Made by a program: the position numbers and the translations under genes. The notes under the pieces were generated by a model. That model saw nothing but the letters and a program-made list of their open reading frames with translations, made no database searches and was not told the DNA's origin. Shown in pieces: positions 43,385-54,399 of a DNA stretch of 64,000 nt. Every line of letters starts with the position of its first letter. The first letter of the stretch is position 1. Location: positions 3,596,001 to 3,660,000 of the forward strand of contig NZ_LS483250.1 of assembly GCF_900465055.1 (NCBI RefSeq), read 5' to 3'. The DNA comes from Moritella yayanosii. GTDB taxonomy: Bacteria > Pseudomonadota > Gammaproteobacteria > Enterobacterales > Moritellaceae.

Positions 43385-43692
43385 ATCTTAAATCTCATTC
43401 CGACTAACCGTTAACTGTTTCGTTGGAACGGGGCGCATTATGCTAATTACAGCCAAGTTCGTCAACTATTTTTTAGTTAAAAAACGTTTTTAACTACGCC
43501 TGTTGGAATTCTGTACGAATCCTGTGCTCACTCTATGCTATTTGTAGTAAAACTGCAATTATTGATAATTTAAAGCGTGTATAGTCAATTCTTATTATTG
43601 TAATTGAGTTTAATGATTTATTCGATATTTGCTTCTGTTAATCAATACTCAGTGGTGTTATTGACATGAAGGTTGTGAAGGGTGCTAAAAAC
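43385..43692. other. Promoter-bearing spacer between the tRNA cluster and ychF
   Basis: No gene is seen. It carries the tRNA promoter (43437-43465). The part 43480-43690 is AT-rich with nothing recognised. Confidence 0.5.
43437..43465 (-). promoter_or_regulatory. tRNA cluster promoter
   Basis: On the minus strand: TTGACG (43465-43460), a 17-bp spacer and CATAAT (43442-43437), followed directly by GCGCCCCG. The GC-rich discriminator is typical of stringently controlled stable-RNA promoters. Confidence 0.85.
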
Positions 43693-43725
43693 AAAAAAAC
43701 GCTGGTTATTGCCAGCGATTTTTTG
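43693..43725 (-). terminator. Terminator of ychF
   Basis: CGCTGG (43700-43705), a 6-base loop and CCAGCG (43712-43717) are flanked by A7 on the left and T6 on the right, so it can act in both directions. On the minus strand it ends ychF 25 bases after its stop. Confidence 0.88.
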
Positions 43726-43750
43726 TGCTTACTTTAGATATAGTTTCAAG

Positions 43751-44842
43751 TTATACGTTGAAACGGAAATGTACCACATCACCATCTTTAACGATGTAGT
43801 CTTTTCCTTCTAGACGCCATTGACCTGCTGTTTTAGCGCCGGCTTCACCATTGAATTCGATGAAAGAGTCATAACCGATAACTTCTGCACGGATGAAACC
43901 TTTTTCGAAGTCAGTATGGATCTTACCCGCCGCTTGTGGTGCTGTTGCGTTTACTGGGATCGTCCATGCGCGCACTTCTTTAACACCCGCAGTGAAATAA
44001 GTCTGTAGTGCTAGCAGTTCGTAACCGGCACGAATTACACGGTTAAGACCGGGTTCTTCAATACCCATGTCCGTCATGAATTCTGCACGCTCTTCTTCTT
44101 CCAGTTCAGCAATGTCTGATTCCATTGCGGCACAGATTGCCACGACTACGGCATTCTCTGTTGCAGCAAGTTTGCGTACTTGATCTAAGTATGGGTTATT
44201 TTCAAAACCTTCTTCATCAACGTTAGCAATGTACATGGTTGGTTTTAGCGTGAGGAAGTTCATGTAATCAATCGCGGCTGTTTCTTCTTTAGTGAGCTCT
44301 AAAGAACGGACCATTTCACCTTCAGCAAGATGTGCAAGGATCTTTTCGATTACGGGTAGTTCAAATTTAGCGTCTTTATCGCCGCTTTTGGCTTTTTTCG
44401 CTAAACGTACGATGACCTTTTCACAACTATCTAGATCGGCAAGTGCTAATTCAGTGTTGACAATTTCGATATCATCTAATGGCGAAATTTTATTGTTAAC
44501 GTGAATGATGTTTTCATTTTCAAAGCAACGTACAACATGACCGATTGCATCCGTTTCACGGATGTTTGCTAGGAATTTATTACCCAGACCTTCCCCTTTT
44601 GATGCGCCCGCCACTAAGCCCGCGATATCAACGAATTCCATTGTAGTTGGCAATACGCGTTCTGGGTTTACGATCGCTGAAAGTGCATCTAAACGCTTAT
44701 CTGGCACTGGAACCACACCGGTATTCGGCTCGATTGTGCAAAATGGGAAATTGGCAGCTTCGATACCAGCTTGTGTTAATGCATTAAATAGTGTTGATTT
44801 ACCTACGTTTGGTAAGCCTACGATACCGCATTTAAAACCCAT
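43751..44842 (-). CDS. ychF: Ribosome-binding GTPase/ATPase YchF
   Basis: A 363-residue OBG-family P-loop protein. It has [18 protein letters not shown] at the N-terminus, [20 protein letters not shown], a coiled coil and a C-terminal TGS domain (ending [16 protein letters not shown]). YchF binds ribosomes and prefers ATP. I start at ATG 44842, with AAGG seven bases before and the family N-terminus MGFKCGIVG; an in-frame ATG at 44884 is not needed. It follows pth as in most gammaproteobacteria. Confidence 0.96.
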   Translation of the reverse strand: MGFKCGIVGLPNVGKSTLFNALTQAGIEAANFPFCTIEPNTGVVPVPDKRLDALSAIVNPERVLPTTMEFVDIAGLVAGASKGEGLGNKFLANIRETDAIGHVVRCFENENIIHVNNKISPLDDIEIVNTELALADLDSCEKVIVRLAKKAKSGDKDAKFELPVIEKILAHLAEGEMVRSLELTKEETAAIDYMNFLTLKPTMYIANVDEEGFENNPYLDQVRKLAATENAVVVAICAAMESDIAELEEEERAEFMTDMGIEEPGLNRVIRAGYELLALQTYFTAGVKEVRAWTIPVNATAPQAAGKIHTDFEKGFIRAEVIGYDSFIEFNGEAGAKTAGQWRLEGKDYIVKDGDVVHFRFNV

Positions 44843-44931
44843 GATTTTTACCTTCTTTGCTATAGTATTAAAATTGGTACACACAGTTAATTATTTACCT
44901 GTATGTGTTTAATTATTTCTTTTTTTATTAA

Positions 44932-45522
44932 TCATTGCGCTTTAAACGTATGTAAACGAGTCATCGCTTTGGTCATGCCGTCTTTAGCTAAAATATCGAT
45001 ACAGCGCACGGCTTCATCAATTGCCGCATCCATTTGTTCTTGTTCTTTGGCTTGTGCTTTGCCAAGTACGTAACCGGTTACTTTGTCTTTATGGCCAGGG
45101 TGACCAATGCCAATACGTAAACGGTAGAATTCTCTGCTGTTGGCCATTTTACTCATAATGTCTTTCAGACCATTATGACCACCATGGCTGCCACCTTGCT
45201 TGAATTTAGCCACACCCGGTGGTAAATCTAACTCATCGTGGACTACTAATATTTGCGTTACATCAATGCGATAAAATTTGGCTAAGGCGGATACTGATTT
45301 ACCACTTAAATTCATGAATGTGGTTGGGATCAGCAAGCGCACATCTTGGCCTGCCACATCAATACGGGCAGTGTAACCAAAATATTTCGCTTCTTCACGT
45401 AATTGTGTGTTGTGCCATTTTGCTAATTCGTTAATAAACCAAGCACCAGCGTTATGACGTGTGCGGCTGTATTCTTGTCCTGGATTAGCCAGGCCGACAA
45501 TTAAACGAATGTCGTTGCTCAT
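44932..45522 (-). CDS. pth: Peptidyl-tRNA hydrolase
   Basis: A 196-residue enzyme with [20 protein letters not shown] (catalytic His in RHNAG), [20 protein letters not shown] and GGHNGLKDI, all standard for bacterial Pth. It recycles tRNA from prematurely released peptidyl-tRNA. It lies between prs and ychF in the conserved order. Confidence 0.97.
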   Translation of the reverse strand: MSNDIRLIVGLANPGQEYSRTRHNAGAWFINELAKWHNTQLREEAKYFGYTARIDVAGQDVRLLIPTTFMNLSGKSVSALAKFYRIDVTQILVVHDELDLPPGVAKFKQGGSHGGHNGLKDIMSKMANSREFYRLRIGIGHPGHKDKVTGYVLGKAQAKEQEQMDAAIDEAVRCIDILAKDGMTKAMTRLHTFKAQ

Positions 45523-45685
45523 GGTATACCTATATTACAGTAATGATTGTTCGAACCCGTCGAACCTTACTCATTGGATAAAAAACGCGCTATGTTACCT
45601 TGTGTCAGTGCAAAGCTCAACTGACGTATTCACCAAATTGAATGATAGCGTGTTTATGATTGAGGTATTTGCTGCTTAGGGAAAC

Positions 45686-45722
45686 AAAAAACCGAGTCTG
45701 GTAACACCAAACTCGGTTTTTA
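45686..45722 (-). terminator. Terminator of prs
   Basis: ACCGAGT (45691-45697) and ACTCGGT (45711-45717) pair, with A and T runs on both sides. On the minus strand the T run follows the stem, about 40 bases after the prs stop codon. Confidence 0.88.
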
Positions 45723-45757
45723 TTGCACTGTTTAAATTAAATTATTGGCTAATTTTA

Positions 45758-46702
45758 TTAGTTAAACATTGCGGAGATAGATTCTTCATTGCTAACGCGA
45801 CGAATTGCCTCGGCAAGCATTGGGCTAAGGCTCAATACGCGTACGTTCGCGAGTGCTGCCATTTCTGGAGACAGTGGAATTGAGTCTGTTACCACGATTT
45901 CATCAATGCAAGAATCACGTAGGTTCTGTGCCGCGTTACCAGAGAACACAGGGTGAGTCGCATAAGCAAATATACGTTTCGCGCCATTTTTCTTCAGTGC
46001 GATTGCTGCTGCACATAAGGTACCGCCAGTATCGATCATGTCATCAACAAGGATACAATCACGGTCTTTAACGTCACCAATAATGTGCATTACTTGTGCT
46101 ACGTTTGCTTTTGGACGACGTTTGTCGATAATCGCAAGGTCAGCTTCGTCAAGTAATTTAGCGTTAGCACGTGCACGTACAACACCACCGATATCTGGAG
46201 ATACAATAACTGGGTTTTCAAGGTTCATTTTTTTCATGTCGGCTAATAATACCGGCGTACCAAATACATTATCAACCGGTACATCGAAGAAGCCTTGGAT
46301 TTGTTCAGCATGTAGGTCAACCGTTAATACACGGTCAACACCAACACTTGAAAGGAAGTCAGCTACAACTTTTGCTGTAATTGGCACACGAGAAGAACGT
46401 ACACGACGATCTTGACGAGCATAACCAAAGTAAGGGATCACTGCAGTGATACGGCCAGCAGATGCACGACGCATCGCATCAACCATAACGATAAGTTCCA
46501 TTAAGTTATCGTTCGTTGGCGCACAAGTCGATTGTAGGATGAAGATATCTCCACCACGTACATTTTCTTCAATTTCAACGCTAATTTCGCCATCGCTAAA
46601 GCGACCAACTTTAGCTTTACCAAGTTGGATAAATAGACGCTCTGCAACTTTTTGTGCTAGTTCTGGTGTAGCGTTACCAGCAAAGAGTTTCATGTCGGGC
46701 AC
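45758..46702 (-). CDS. prs: Ribose-phosphate pyrophosphokinase
   Basis: A 314-residue PRPP synthetase. [17 protein letters not shown] is at the N-terminus, [17 protein letters not shown] is the metal/PRPP region, [12 protein letters not shown] follows, and the PRPP-binding loop is [15 protein letters not shown]. It makes PRPP from ribose-5-phosphate and ATP for nucleotide, His and Trp synthesis. Length and motifs are complete. It sits between ispE and pth in the conserved order. Confidence 0.97.
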   Translation of the reverse strand: MPDMKLFAGNATPELAQKVAERLFIQLGKAKVGRFSDGEISVEIEENVRGGDIFILQSTCAPTNDNLMELIVMVDAMRRASAGRITAVIPYFGYARQDRRVRSSRVPITAKVVADFLSSVGVDRVLTVDLHAEQIQGFFDVPVDNVFGTPVLLADMKKMNLENPVIVSPDIGGVVRARANAKLLDEADLAIIDKRRPKANVAQVMHIIGDVKDRDCILVDDMIDTGGTLCAAAIALKKNGAKRIFAYATHPVFSGNAAQNLRDSCIDEIVVTDSIPLSPEMAALANVRVLSLSPMLAEAIRRVSNEESISAMFN

Positions 46703-46859
46703 GGTGTAACCTCAGGTAATCGATGTATTTGGCTGGGATATAATTATACTCCTAAACAGCGAACTGTTTAGTAGAGATCCCCAGCATTAATCTCTTAGAA
46801 TTCGGTAACAACTTATTTAACATATGTTCGGTGCTGAACTAAAATTTAAACCTGTCTTA

Positions 46860-47720
46860 CTAAGTCATGCAATGCTCTCTTGCTAAATCATACAAGAGTG
46901 GCGATTTATTTAAGCCCTTCGCAAGATAAATTTGCATGTGTTTAGGCGCTTTAGCTAATACGGCTAATGCGTCAGACTTAGTTTTAAATTCAGAGAAAAC
47001 ACAGCAACCGGAACCTGTCAGTCGAGATGGCGCATATTTTAGCAACCACTCTAATGCTTTTGCAACCTCGGGATGACGTTTTTTCACCGTTGTTTCAAAG
47101 TCATTTTGCCATTCGTCCTGTAATAACTGATTCAGCGGGCGTTTTGGCGTGTTGCGGGTTAACTCTGGATCGGAAAATAATGTTGCAGTATTGACCTGTG
47201 AGTCAGGTACGACAATAAGATAATAGTTTTCATCCACCTCGATAGAGGTAAGTTGTTCGCCAATGCCTTCGGCAAATGCGGCATGGCCTCGGACAAACAC
47301 CGGTACGTCGGCACCTAACTTAAGACCAATAGCAGCCAGTTGTTCTTCATCGAGGTTTAATTGCCAAAGATGATTTAACGCGACTAAGGTTGTTGCAGCG
47401 TCTGAAGAACCGCCACCTAAACCACCGCCCATCGGTAGATTCTTAGTCAAGGTAATATCAGCACCAAGTGGTAATGGTGAGTGTGCTTTCAGCGCCATGG
47501 TCGCTTTATAGATGATATTGTCGGTCAGCGCTACACCAGGGATCGCTGGTGTAATGGTGATGCGATCACTCAGGTTTGGAGAAATCGCTAATTCATCACC
47601 GATATCAACAAACTGAAATAAGGTTTGTAGTTCGTGATAACCATCACTGCGGCGACCATTAATGTATAGAAAAAGGTTTAACTTTGCTGGTGCGGACCAA
47701 TGACTAATCTTGTGTTGCAT
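46860..47720 (-). CDS. ispE: 4-diphosphocytidyl-2-C-methyl-D-erythritol kinase
   Basis: A 286-residue GHMP kinase of the MEP isoprenoid pathway. It has APAKLNLFLYINGRRSDGYH at the N-terminus, the ATP-binding Gly-rich loop LPMGGGLGGGSSDAATTL (about residues 92-109) and LTGSGCCVFSEF near the end. Its start overlaps the end of lolB by 17 bases, so the two are coupled. The order lolB-ispE-prs is conserved. Confidence 0.95.
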   Translation of the reverse strand: MQHKISHWSAPAKLNLFLYINGRRSDGYHELQTLFQFVDIGDELAISPNLSDRITITPAIPGVALTDNIIYKATMALKAHSPLPLGADITLTKNLPMGGGLGGGSSDAATTLVALNHLWQLNLDEEQLAAIGLKLGADVPVFVRGHAAFAEGIGEQLTSIEVDENYYLIVVPDSQVNTATLFSDPELTRNTPKRPLNQLLQDEWQNDFETTVKKRHPEVAKALEWLLKYAPSRLTGSGCCVFSEFKTKSDALAVLAKAPKHMQIYLAKGLNKSPLLYDLAREHCMT

Positions 47721-48315
47721 TTAACTTCCAGTTTCGAGTGGTGATTTTTATGCGCATATCGTCTTGTTGGATGATGATATTTTTTGGTAACCAAATATTA
47801 TCGACTCGTTGATATTGAGTATAACTGATGTGCCAGCCGAGGGGATGATTAGCTTGGGTTACTCGGCCGTAATTATCGAGCTGCACATCGTCTGTTAATG
47901 GGTCGCCAATGATCCAGGCACGTAATTCATTCACCGGAATAGGGATTGGGCTGAGTTGGTTAATCAGTGTTTGCGTATTACGGCCTTGGTATTGGCGGTC
48001 ATCATCGAGAATTAATGTTGAAATGTTATCACTGCGTTTAATGGTGAGGACATGAATACCGAAGGGACCAGTGAGGTTAATATTGAAATCATCGACAAAT
48101 TGTTGCCAGTTTAACGTCGCCGAGTTACGTGAATCAGGACTGATGAATGCAATTTGTCCTTGCAGTTGCCAAGTCCGAATTGTTTGTAATTGAATTTGAT
48201 GTTGCTGCCATAATTGTTGCGGGTTACCTGCTGGAGGTTGTCGCTGTGTCGTCGTGCTACAGGCACTGAGTAATACACTAACAATAATAATGTAAATAGA
48301 ACGCTGAAATGTCAT
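47704..48315 (-). CDS. lolB: Outer-membrane lipoprotein receptor LolB
   Basis: A 203-residue lipoprotein. The signal peptide ends in the lipobox VLLSAC with the acylated Cys near residue 19. The mature part has LQGQIAFISPDSRNSATLNWQ and GPFGIHVLTI, typical of LolB. It receives lipoproteins from LolA and inserts them in the outer membrane. It is divergent from hemA, as in other gammaproteobacteria. Confidence 0.93.
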   Translation of the reverse strand: MTFQRSIYIIIVSVLLSACSTTTQRQPPAGNPQQLWQQHQIQLQTIRTWQLQGQIAFISPDSRNSATLNWQQFVDDFNINLTGPFGIHVLTIKRSDNISTLILDDDRQYQGRNTQTLINQLSPIPIPVNELRAWIIGDPLTDDVQLDNYGRVTQANHPLGWHISYTQYQRVDNIWLPKNIIIQQDDMRIKITTRNWKLNATQD

Positions 48316-48466
48316 AAGCTACTCAAATAAATAAAGTAATGATGATAAAGAGCAAACATGAGCTTATAAAAACAGATATGGTTGGTTTTGTCACTTTAAA
48401 AATACATACTTTTTGCGTAGAATAGTCTCCCTATCCATTTTTACAATTATTCACTGTAAGTAATAC

Positions 48467-49720
48467 ATGACTCTGTTAGCACTTGGTATAAATCATAATT
48501 CGGCACCTGTATCACTTCGTGAAAAGGTAGCTTTTTCACCTGACAACATTGAGGATGCCTTTGCCAGCATTGTGGCGAATGGAGTAGCCTCGGAAGTGGT
48601 GATTATTTCAACCTGTAATCGTACGGAAATATATTGCAAAATTGAGCAAGGCTTACCTGAACGCGTAACTCAGTGGTTAGTCGATTTTCATCGGCTACCT
48701 GCTAATGAATTAGCGGAATGTACTTATCGTTACTACGACGGCGATGCGGTGCGTCATTTAATGCGCGTGGCTGGTGGGTTAGATTCACTGGTATTAGGTG
48801 AACCGCAAATTTTAGGGCAGATAAAACAAGCCTTTGCGAAAGCAAAACAGTGTAATGCTGTTGCTCAAACCTTGGATAAGCTATTTCAAAAAACCTTTAC
48901 CGCAGCGAAACGCGTGCGCACCGAGACTGAAATTGGTGCGAATGCGGTATCAGTGGCATTCGCGGCGGTGAGCTTAAGTAAGCATATCTTTGATGATTTA
49001 TCTAAAACGCGGGTATTACTGATTGGCGCAGGTGAAACCATTGATCTGGTTGCGACGCACCTCGCCGAGCAAAATGTTTGTGAGATGATGGTGGCGAACC
49101 GTACTTTATCCCGTGCGCAAGTGTTGGGTGACAAGTTTGGAGCCCGCACGATGACGCTCGAGGAAATACCACATCATTTGCATAATGCCGATATTGTTAT
49201 CAGTTCGACGGCCAGTCCCTTACCTATTATTGGTAAAGGTATGATTGAAAGTGCATTGAAGCAGCGTAAACAAAAACCTATCTTTTTAGTTGATATCGCC
49301 GTACCACGGGATATTGAAGAAGAAGTGGGTGAGTTAGGTAATGCTTATCTTTATACCGTCGATGATCTGCAAGGTATTATCGAGCAGAATAAAGAAGCGC
49401 GCCAAGATGCGGCTGAGCAAGCTGAGCACATTATTACTGAAGAAACGCAGCTTTTTTCTGAATGGATAGCGTCATTATCAAGTGTTGATTCTATTAAAGA
49501 ATATCGTAATTCGGCGATGATTGAAAAAGATATATTACTCGAAAGAGCAATCGCAGCGATGAAAAATGGCACGGATGGTGAGCGCGTACTTACCGAGTTA
49601 GCGAATAAATTAACCAACAAATTGATCCATGCGCCGACACAAGCCTTAATGAGTGCGGGTAAGCGCAGTCAAGATGACGAACTATTATTAGTGCGTCGTG
49701 TGTTGGGGCTTGAGTCGTAA
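48467..49720 (+). CDS. hemA: Glutamyl-tRNA reductase
   Basis: A 417-residue enzyme with [19 protein letters not shown] at the N-terminus, the catalytic Cys in [12 protein letters not shown] (about residue 50), ESGG-like [18 protein letters not shown], an NADPH-binding Rossmann region ([14 protein letters not shown]) and a C-terminal dimerisation helix. It makes glutamate-1-semialdehyde for tetrapyrrole synthesis. It is the first gene of the hemA-prfA-prmC unit. Confidence 0.97.
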   Translation: MTLLALGINHNSAPVSLREKVAFSPDNIEDAFASIVANGVASEVVIISTCNRTEIYCKIEQGLPERVTQWLVDFHRLPANELAECTYRYYDGDAVRHLMRVAGGLDSLVLGEPQILGQIKQAFAKAKQCNAVAQTLDKLFQKTFTAAKRVRTETEIGANAVSVAFAAVSLSKHIFDDLSKTRVLLIGAGETIDLVATHLAEQNVCEMMVANRTLSRAQVLGDKFGARTMTLEEIPHHLHNADIVISSTASPLPIIGKGMIESALKQRKQKPIFLVDIAVPRDIEEEVGELGNAYLYTVDDLQGIIEQNKEARQDAAEQAEHIITEETQLFSEWIASLSSVDSIKEYRNSAMIEKDILLERAIAAMKNGTDGERVLTELANKLTNKLIHAPTQALMSAGKRSQDDELLLVRRVLGLES

Positions 49721-49753
49721 TCACGTCTTTAAAATCAGCCGCTGCTGATTGTG

Positions 49754-49778
49754 CATCTTGAAGTAGCTTGGGTATATA
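49754..49778. repeat. Copy of a dispersed CTTGGGTATA-type repeat
   Basis: The stretch CTTGAAGTAGCTTGGGTATA, between hemA and prfA, is a reverse-complement relative of the ATACCCAAG hairpin element at 55420-55450. Similar elements are, as I recall, common in intergenic regions of marine gammaproteobacteria. Confidence 0.5.
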
Positions 49779-49934
49779 TTCGCTGATCCAAGGTAAATTA
49801 TCGGAAAGCAATCGACTATTTCCTTACATGTAGGTATCCTTGCCGATCACAACAACGAAATAATCCATATTCAATTGCTGTAGCAGCCTATGTCAGACTC
49901 CAGCGATCTATTTAACGGTAATACGAGAGTAAAG

Positions 49935-51023
49935 ATGAAAGCATCGATTATTACAAAATTAGAAGCCTTAATTGAACGTCACGAAGAAGTTCAAGCATTA
50001 TTAGGTGAGCCAGAGATCATCAGTGATCAAGACCGTTACCGTGCATTAACAAAAGAATACTCGCAATTAGAAGAGTTAGTTTCTTGCTTTAAAGAATACC
50101 AAGAAGCACAAGCAAACTTTGAGTCAGCAGAGGAAATGCTCAAGGATGAAGATCCTGATATGCGGGAGATGGCTGTTGAAGAATATAAAGAAAGCAAAGC
50201 CACGGTGGCGCGTGTCAGTGATGAATTAGAAGTCCTACTGTTACCTCGTGATCCTAATGACAGCAATAACTGTTTCTTGGAGATCCGTGCGGGTGCAGGT
50301 GGCGACGAAGCGGCTATTTTTGCAGGCGACCTGTACCGCATGTACAGCAAGTATGCGGAGAAAAAAGGCTGGCGTTTAACAATCATGAACTTAAGCAACA
50401 GTGATCAAGGCGGTTACAAAGAAGTTATTGTTAAGATGGAAGGCGACGCAGTATACGGTACCATGAAGTTTGAATCAGGTGGTCACCGTGTACAACGTGT
50501 ACCAGAAACTGAATCACAAGGTCGTATCCATACGTCTGCTTGTACTGTGGTGGTGATGCCAGAGGTCCCAGAGTTAGACGCGGTCGTTATTAATACTGCC
50601 GATCTTAAAGTCGATACGTTCCGCGCATCGGGCGCGGGTGGTCAGCACGTTAATAAAACCGATTCTGCGGTACGTATTACCCACATCCCAACGGGTACTG
50701 TGGTTGAGTGTCAAGACGAACGTTCACAGCATAAAAACCGTGCACGTGCAATGTCAATTCTACAAGCACGTATTCAAGCGGCTGAAGATGAAAAAGTACG
50801 TCTTGAAGAAGAAAGTACTCGTCGTAGCCTAGTGGCAAGTGGTGATCGCTCTGAACGTATTCGTACTTATAACTATCCACAAGGTCGCGTCACTGATCAC
50901 CGTATCAATCTAACACTTTACCGCCTAAATGAAGTGTTGGAAGGTGAGTTAGATGTATTGATCCAACCTATTATCCAGGAACATCAAGCTGATCTGTTAG
51001 CGGCGCTTGCTGAAGCTAACTAG
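49935..51023 (+). CDS. prfA: Peptide chain release factor 1
   Basis: A 362-residue release factor. The GGQ loop [20 protein letters not shown] (about residue 233) triggers peptide release, and the N-terminal part [20 protein letters not shown] matches RF1. It reads UAA and UAG. I start at ATG 49935 by alignment with the family N-terminus; an in-frame ATG at 49890 would add 15 unusual residues. prmC, whose product methylates the GGQ glutamine, follows directly. Confidence 0.96.
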   Translation: MKASIITKLEALIERHEEVQALLGEPEIISDQDRYRALTKEYSQLEELVSCFKEYQEAQANFESAEEMLKDEDPDMREMAVEEYKESKATVARVSDELEVLLLPRDPNDSNNCFLEIRAGAGGDEAAIFAGDLYRMYSKYAEKKGWRLTIMNLSNSDQGGYKEVIVKMEGDAVYGTMKFESGGHRVQRVPETESQGRIHTSACTVVVMPEVPELDAVVINTADLKVDTFRASGAGGQHVNKTDSAVRITHIPTGTVVECQDERSQHKNRARAMSILQARIQAAEDEKVRLEEESTRRSLVASGDRSERIRTYNYPQGRVTDHRINLTLYRLNEVLEGELDVLIQPIIQEHQADLLAALAEAN

Positions 51024-51028
51024 GTGTA

Positions 51029-51877
51029 TTGAGAACTGTGAAAACAATTGCACAATTACTACAGAGGGCTGTCAAGCAGCTCACTGACAGCGAAAGCCCT
51101 AAACTGGATGCTGAAGTCATTCTTTGTTTTCTGTTAGAAAAAGATCGCAGTTATCTTTTTACTTGGGATGATAAAGTAATGGATGATGACATTATTGGTC
51201 GTTTTACTGCTCTTATCATGCGCCGTCAGGCGGGTGAACCTGTCGCTCATATTCTTGGTTATCGTGAATTTTGGTCATTAGAATTAGAAGTATCTGCTGA
51301 TACCCTAATTCCAAGACCGGATACTGAAGTATTAGTTGAACAAGCACTTGCTTGTATGCCGACACACGCTTGCCAAGTATTAGACTTAGGCACCGGTACG
51401 GGCGCTATCGCATTGGCTTTAGCATCCGAATCACCACAAGCGACAGTGACCGCGATTGAATATCAGCAAAGCGCGGTCGCATTAGCCCGTCGTAATGTCA
51501 AACGTTGTGGATTTGATGTTGCGGTATTGCAAGGTAGTTGGTTTGAACCTTTAAAAGCCGGTCAATGCTTTGATGTGATCGTTAGTAATCCACCTTATAT
51601 CGACGCGCATGATCCACACTTGGCGATGGGCGACGTGCGTTTTGAACCGTTAACTGCGTTAGTTGCTGCTGATAATGGACTTGCTGACTTAAAGCATATT
51701 ATTAGTCAAGGTTATCAGTTTTTAACCGTGGATGGTTGGTTGTTAGTTGAACATGGGTTTGAGCAAGGTGCTGCAGTGCGCGCACTATTTACCGCATCAA
51801 ATTATCATCAGGTTGTTACGCATAAAGATTATGGTAATAACGATCGTATTACTGTCGGACAACGAGAAGAAACTTAA
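51029..51877 (+). CDS. prmC: Release factor glutamine methyltransferase
   Basis: A SAM-dependent methyltransferase of 279-282 residues. ETLIPRPDTEVLVEQ-type DTLIPRPDTEVLV precedes the SAM motif VLDLGTGTGAIALALA, and VSNPPYID is the NPPY active site. It methylates the Gln of the GGQ motif of RF1 and RF2. The start is uncertain: a TTG at 51029 and a GTG at 51038 each have a weak ribosome site; the GTG gives a more usual N-terminus. It is coupled to prfA. Confidence 0.95.
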   Translation: MRTVKTIAQLLQRAVKQLTDSESPKLDAEVILCFLLEKDRSYLFTWDDKVMDDDIIGRFTALIMRRQAGEPVAHILGYREFWSLELEVSADTLIPRPDTEVLVEQALACMPTHACQVLDLGTGTGAIALALASESPQATVTAIEYQQSAVALARRNVKRCGFDVAVLQGSWFEPLKAGQCFDVIVSNPPYIDAHDPHLAMGDVRFEPLTALVAADNGLADLKHIISQGYQFLTVDGWLLVEHGFEQGAAVRALFTASNYHQVVTHKDYGNNDRITVGQREET

Positions 51878-51879
51878 TC

Positions 51880-52254
51880 ATGAATATTGTTATTCCGCTG
51901 CACATCGCGACGCTATTATTAAGCGTCGCGATGTATTTTGTAAATTTTGCCTTCACCGTGAAGCAATCACCGTATCTTGAACATGCTGGTTTTATTAAAT
52001 CACGTAAGGTGATCGATATGATCACCGTGATGATGATTGCGTTAGTGTGTATGGTTTCAGGTCAAGCACCGTTTGTTGATACGGTGATGACAGAAAAATT
52101 AATATCGACATTGGCCATCACCTTTATGGTGTTTATGTCATTACAGCAAAGTAAAAATCTATTTTTCCGCTGTGTTGCGTTTGCCGGTAGTATCGGCTGG
52201 TTATTTTATGTGTTTTCGTTAGCCGTTTACGGCGAAGCATATTTGCTGAGGTAG
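51880..52254 (+). CDS. sirB2: SirB2 family membrane protein
   Basis: A 124-residue inner-membrane protein with four predicted helices (PLHIATLLLSVAMYFVNF, VIDMITVMMIALVCMVSG, LISTLAITFMVFMSL and CVAFAGSIGWLFYVFSLAVY). Size and position between prmC and the SirB1-type gene match SirB2. Its function is unknown. It follows prmC by two bases and is two bases before the next gene, so it is clearly in the same operon. Confidence 0.9.
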   Translation: MNIVIPLHIATLLLSVAMYFVNFAFTVKQSPYLEHAGFIKSRKVIDMITVMMIALVCMVSGQAPFVDTVMTEKLISTLAITFMVFMSLQQSKNLFFRCVAFAGSIGWLFYVFSLAVYGEAYLLR

Positions 52255-52256
52255 AG

Positions 52257-53168
52257 ATGGAATTAGATGCAAATGCAACGCTGACAGAAACAGAACTGGC
52301 AGAAGATGTAGCAGTAGATAATAACGCTGTAGATAGTGATAGTGAGCAGCTTGAAGAATACGATGATGAGCTCGCAGAAGAAGTACTGATGATTGATAAC
52401 GTCATGCTCGCCACACTATCTGCCATCGAGATGATAACGGAGAAACCGTTACTCGAGCAGGCGATTGTTGAATTGGATGAGTTAATTGCACTTATCGAAG
52501 TTGATATGCAAGGCTTTACCTGTGAGGTTGAAAAACGTGACCAGTTATTGTATTTGTTTTATCAACAACTTGGTTTTTCAGGCGATTGGCGTAAGTGGTT
52601 AGAGCTCGACAGTGTATTATTGCATAAAGTCATTAGCAGCCGTAACGGTGTACCTCTGTCACTCGGTACGGTATTCATGTACTTTGCAAAGCATTTTGAA
52701 GTGGATGTGACAGGGATCATATTCCCTGGTCAATTTGTATTACGTTTTGGTAGTGAGCAAGACGGAGTGTACGTTGATCCTGCAGATGGACAAGCGCTGA
52801 GTCGGCATAAACTGCAGGTTCTATTACGTGGTATCGAAGGTAACCATGCCTTATTATCTGACGATGATTTGTTAGCCGCCAATAATGAAATGCATTATCT
52901 GCGCTTATTACAAGTACTCAAAGCAGCGTTGATCCGAGATGAACATTTTTCCTATGCATTGCGTTGTATTGATTTAATTTTAGAACTTGAACCGGATGAA
53001 CCGTATGAAATTCGCGATCGCGGTTTTTTGTTGCAACAGCTTGATTGCAAGAAACTCGCGAGCGAAGACTTTGCTTATTTTATTGCACAATGTCCAGATG
53101 ATCCGATCACCCGGGTTTTAAAAGCACAAATAGATGAGTTGGCTGCGACTGATGATACGATTCATTAA
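52257..53168 (+). CDS. sirB1: SirB1 family protein with acidic N-terminal extension
   Basis: A 303-residue protein with a transglutaminase-like core: YLFYQQLGFSGDWRKWLELD, NGVPLSLGTVFMYFAKHFEVD, VTGIIFPGQFVLRF and VYVDPADGQALSRHKL. A TPR-like C-terminal region follows (about 215-300). The first 45 residues are very acidic (ELAEDVAVDNNAVDSDSEQ and more), an extension I do not expect in shorter homologues. SirB1/YchA proteins have no firmly known activity. It lies two bases after sirB2 and 39 before kdsA. Confidence 0.88.
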   Translation: MELDANATLTETELAEDVAVDNNAVDSDSEQLEEYDDELAEEVLMIDNVMLATLSAIEMITEKPLLEQAIVELDELIALIEVDMQGFTCEVEKRDQLLYLFYQQLGFSGDWRKWLELDSVLLHKVISSRNGVPLSLGTVFMYFAKHFEVDVTGIIFPGQFVLRFGSEQDGVYVDPADGQALSRHKLQVLLRGIEGNHALLSDDDLLAANNEMHYLRLLQVLKAALIRDEHFSYALRCIDLILELEPDEPYEIRDRGFLLQQLDCKKLASEDFAYFIAQCPDDPITRVLKAQIDELAATDDTIH

Positions 53169-53183
53169 AATTAACTGACTTAA

Positions 53184-54062
<879 letters not shown>

Positions 54063-54078
54063 TTTCAGGCATAAAAAA

Positions 54079-54100
54079 AGCGCTGTAATAATACAGCGCT
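54079..54100. terminator. Hairpin after kdsA
   Basis: AGCGCTGTA, a 4-base loop and TACAGCGCT form a perfect 9-bp stem 16 bases after the kdsA stop. The poly-A run precedes it, so it is U-tailed only in the minus direction; on the plus strand it would be a stem without a T run. Confidence 0.6.
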
Positions 54101-54399
54101 AAACAACCTTTGACCCGAAAATACCAATGCATTAAGAATATGATCGAAGGTTTAAAAATAAGTAGTTTCTACTTAAAAGCCTAAACCAAAAAGTTTAAGC
54201 AAACAAACACAACATTACATAACAAAGACTAACTTATATAAATAATACTAATTATCGAAAACATCTAAAACATCGAAAATAAGTAAAATAAGCATTATGT
54301 CCTATATACATACACGCACTATAGTGATTTTTTTGCAATCTGACAATTGATAAATTATAATGTTTCGCATTAGTTTTTCTCATCTAACTGGACGCCACT
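54101..54399. other. AT-rich gene-free spacer before gcvA
   Basis: No gene, hairpin or clear promoter motif recognised. The part 54180-54300 is very A-rich and may be bent DNA. Confidence 0.4.
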
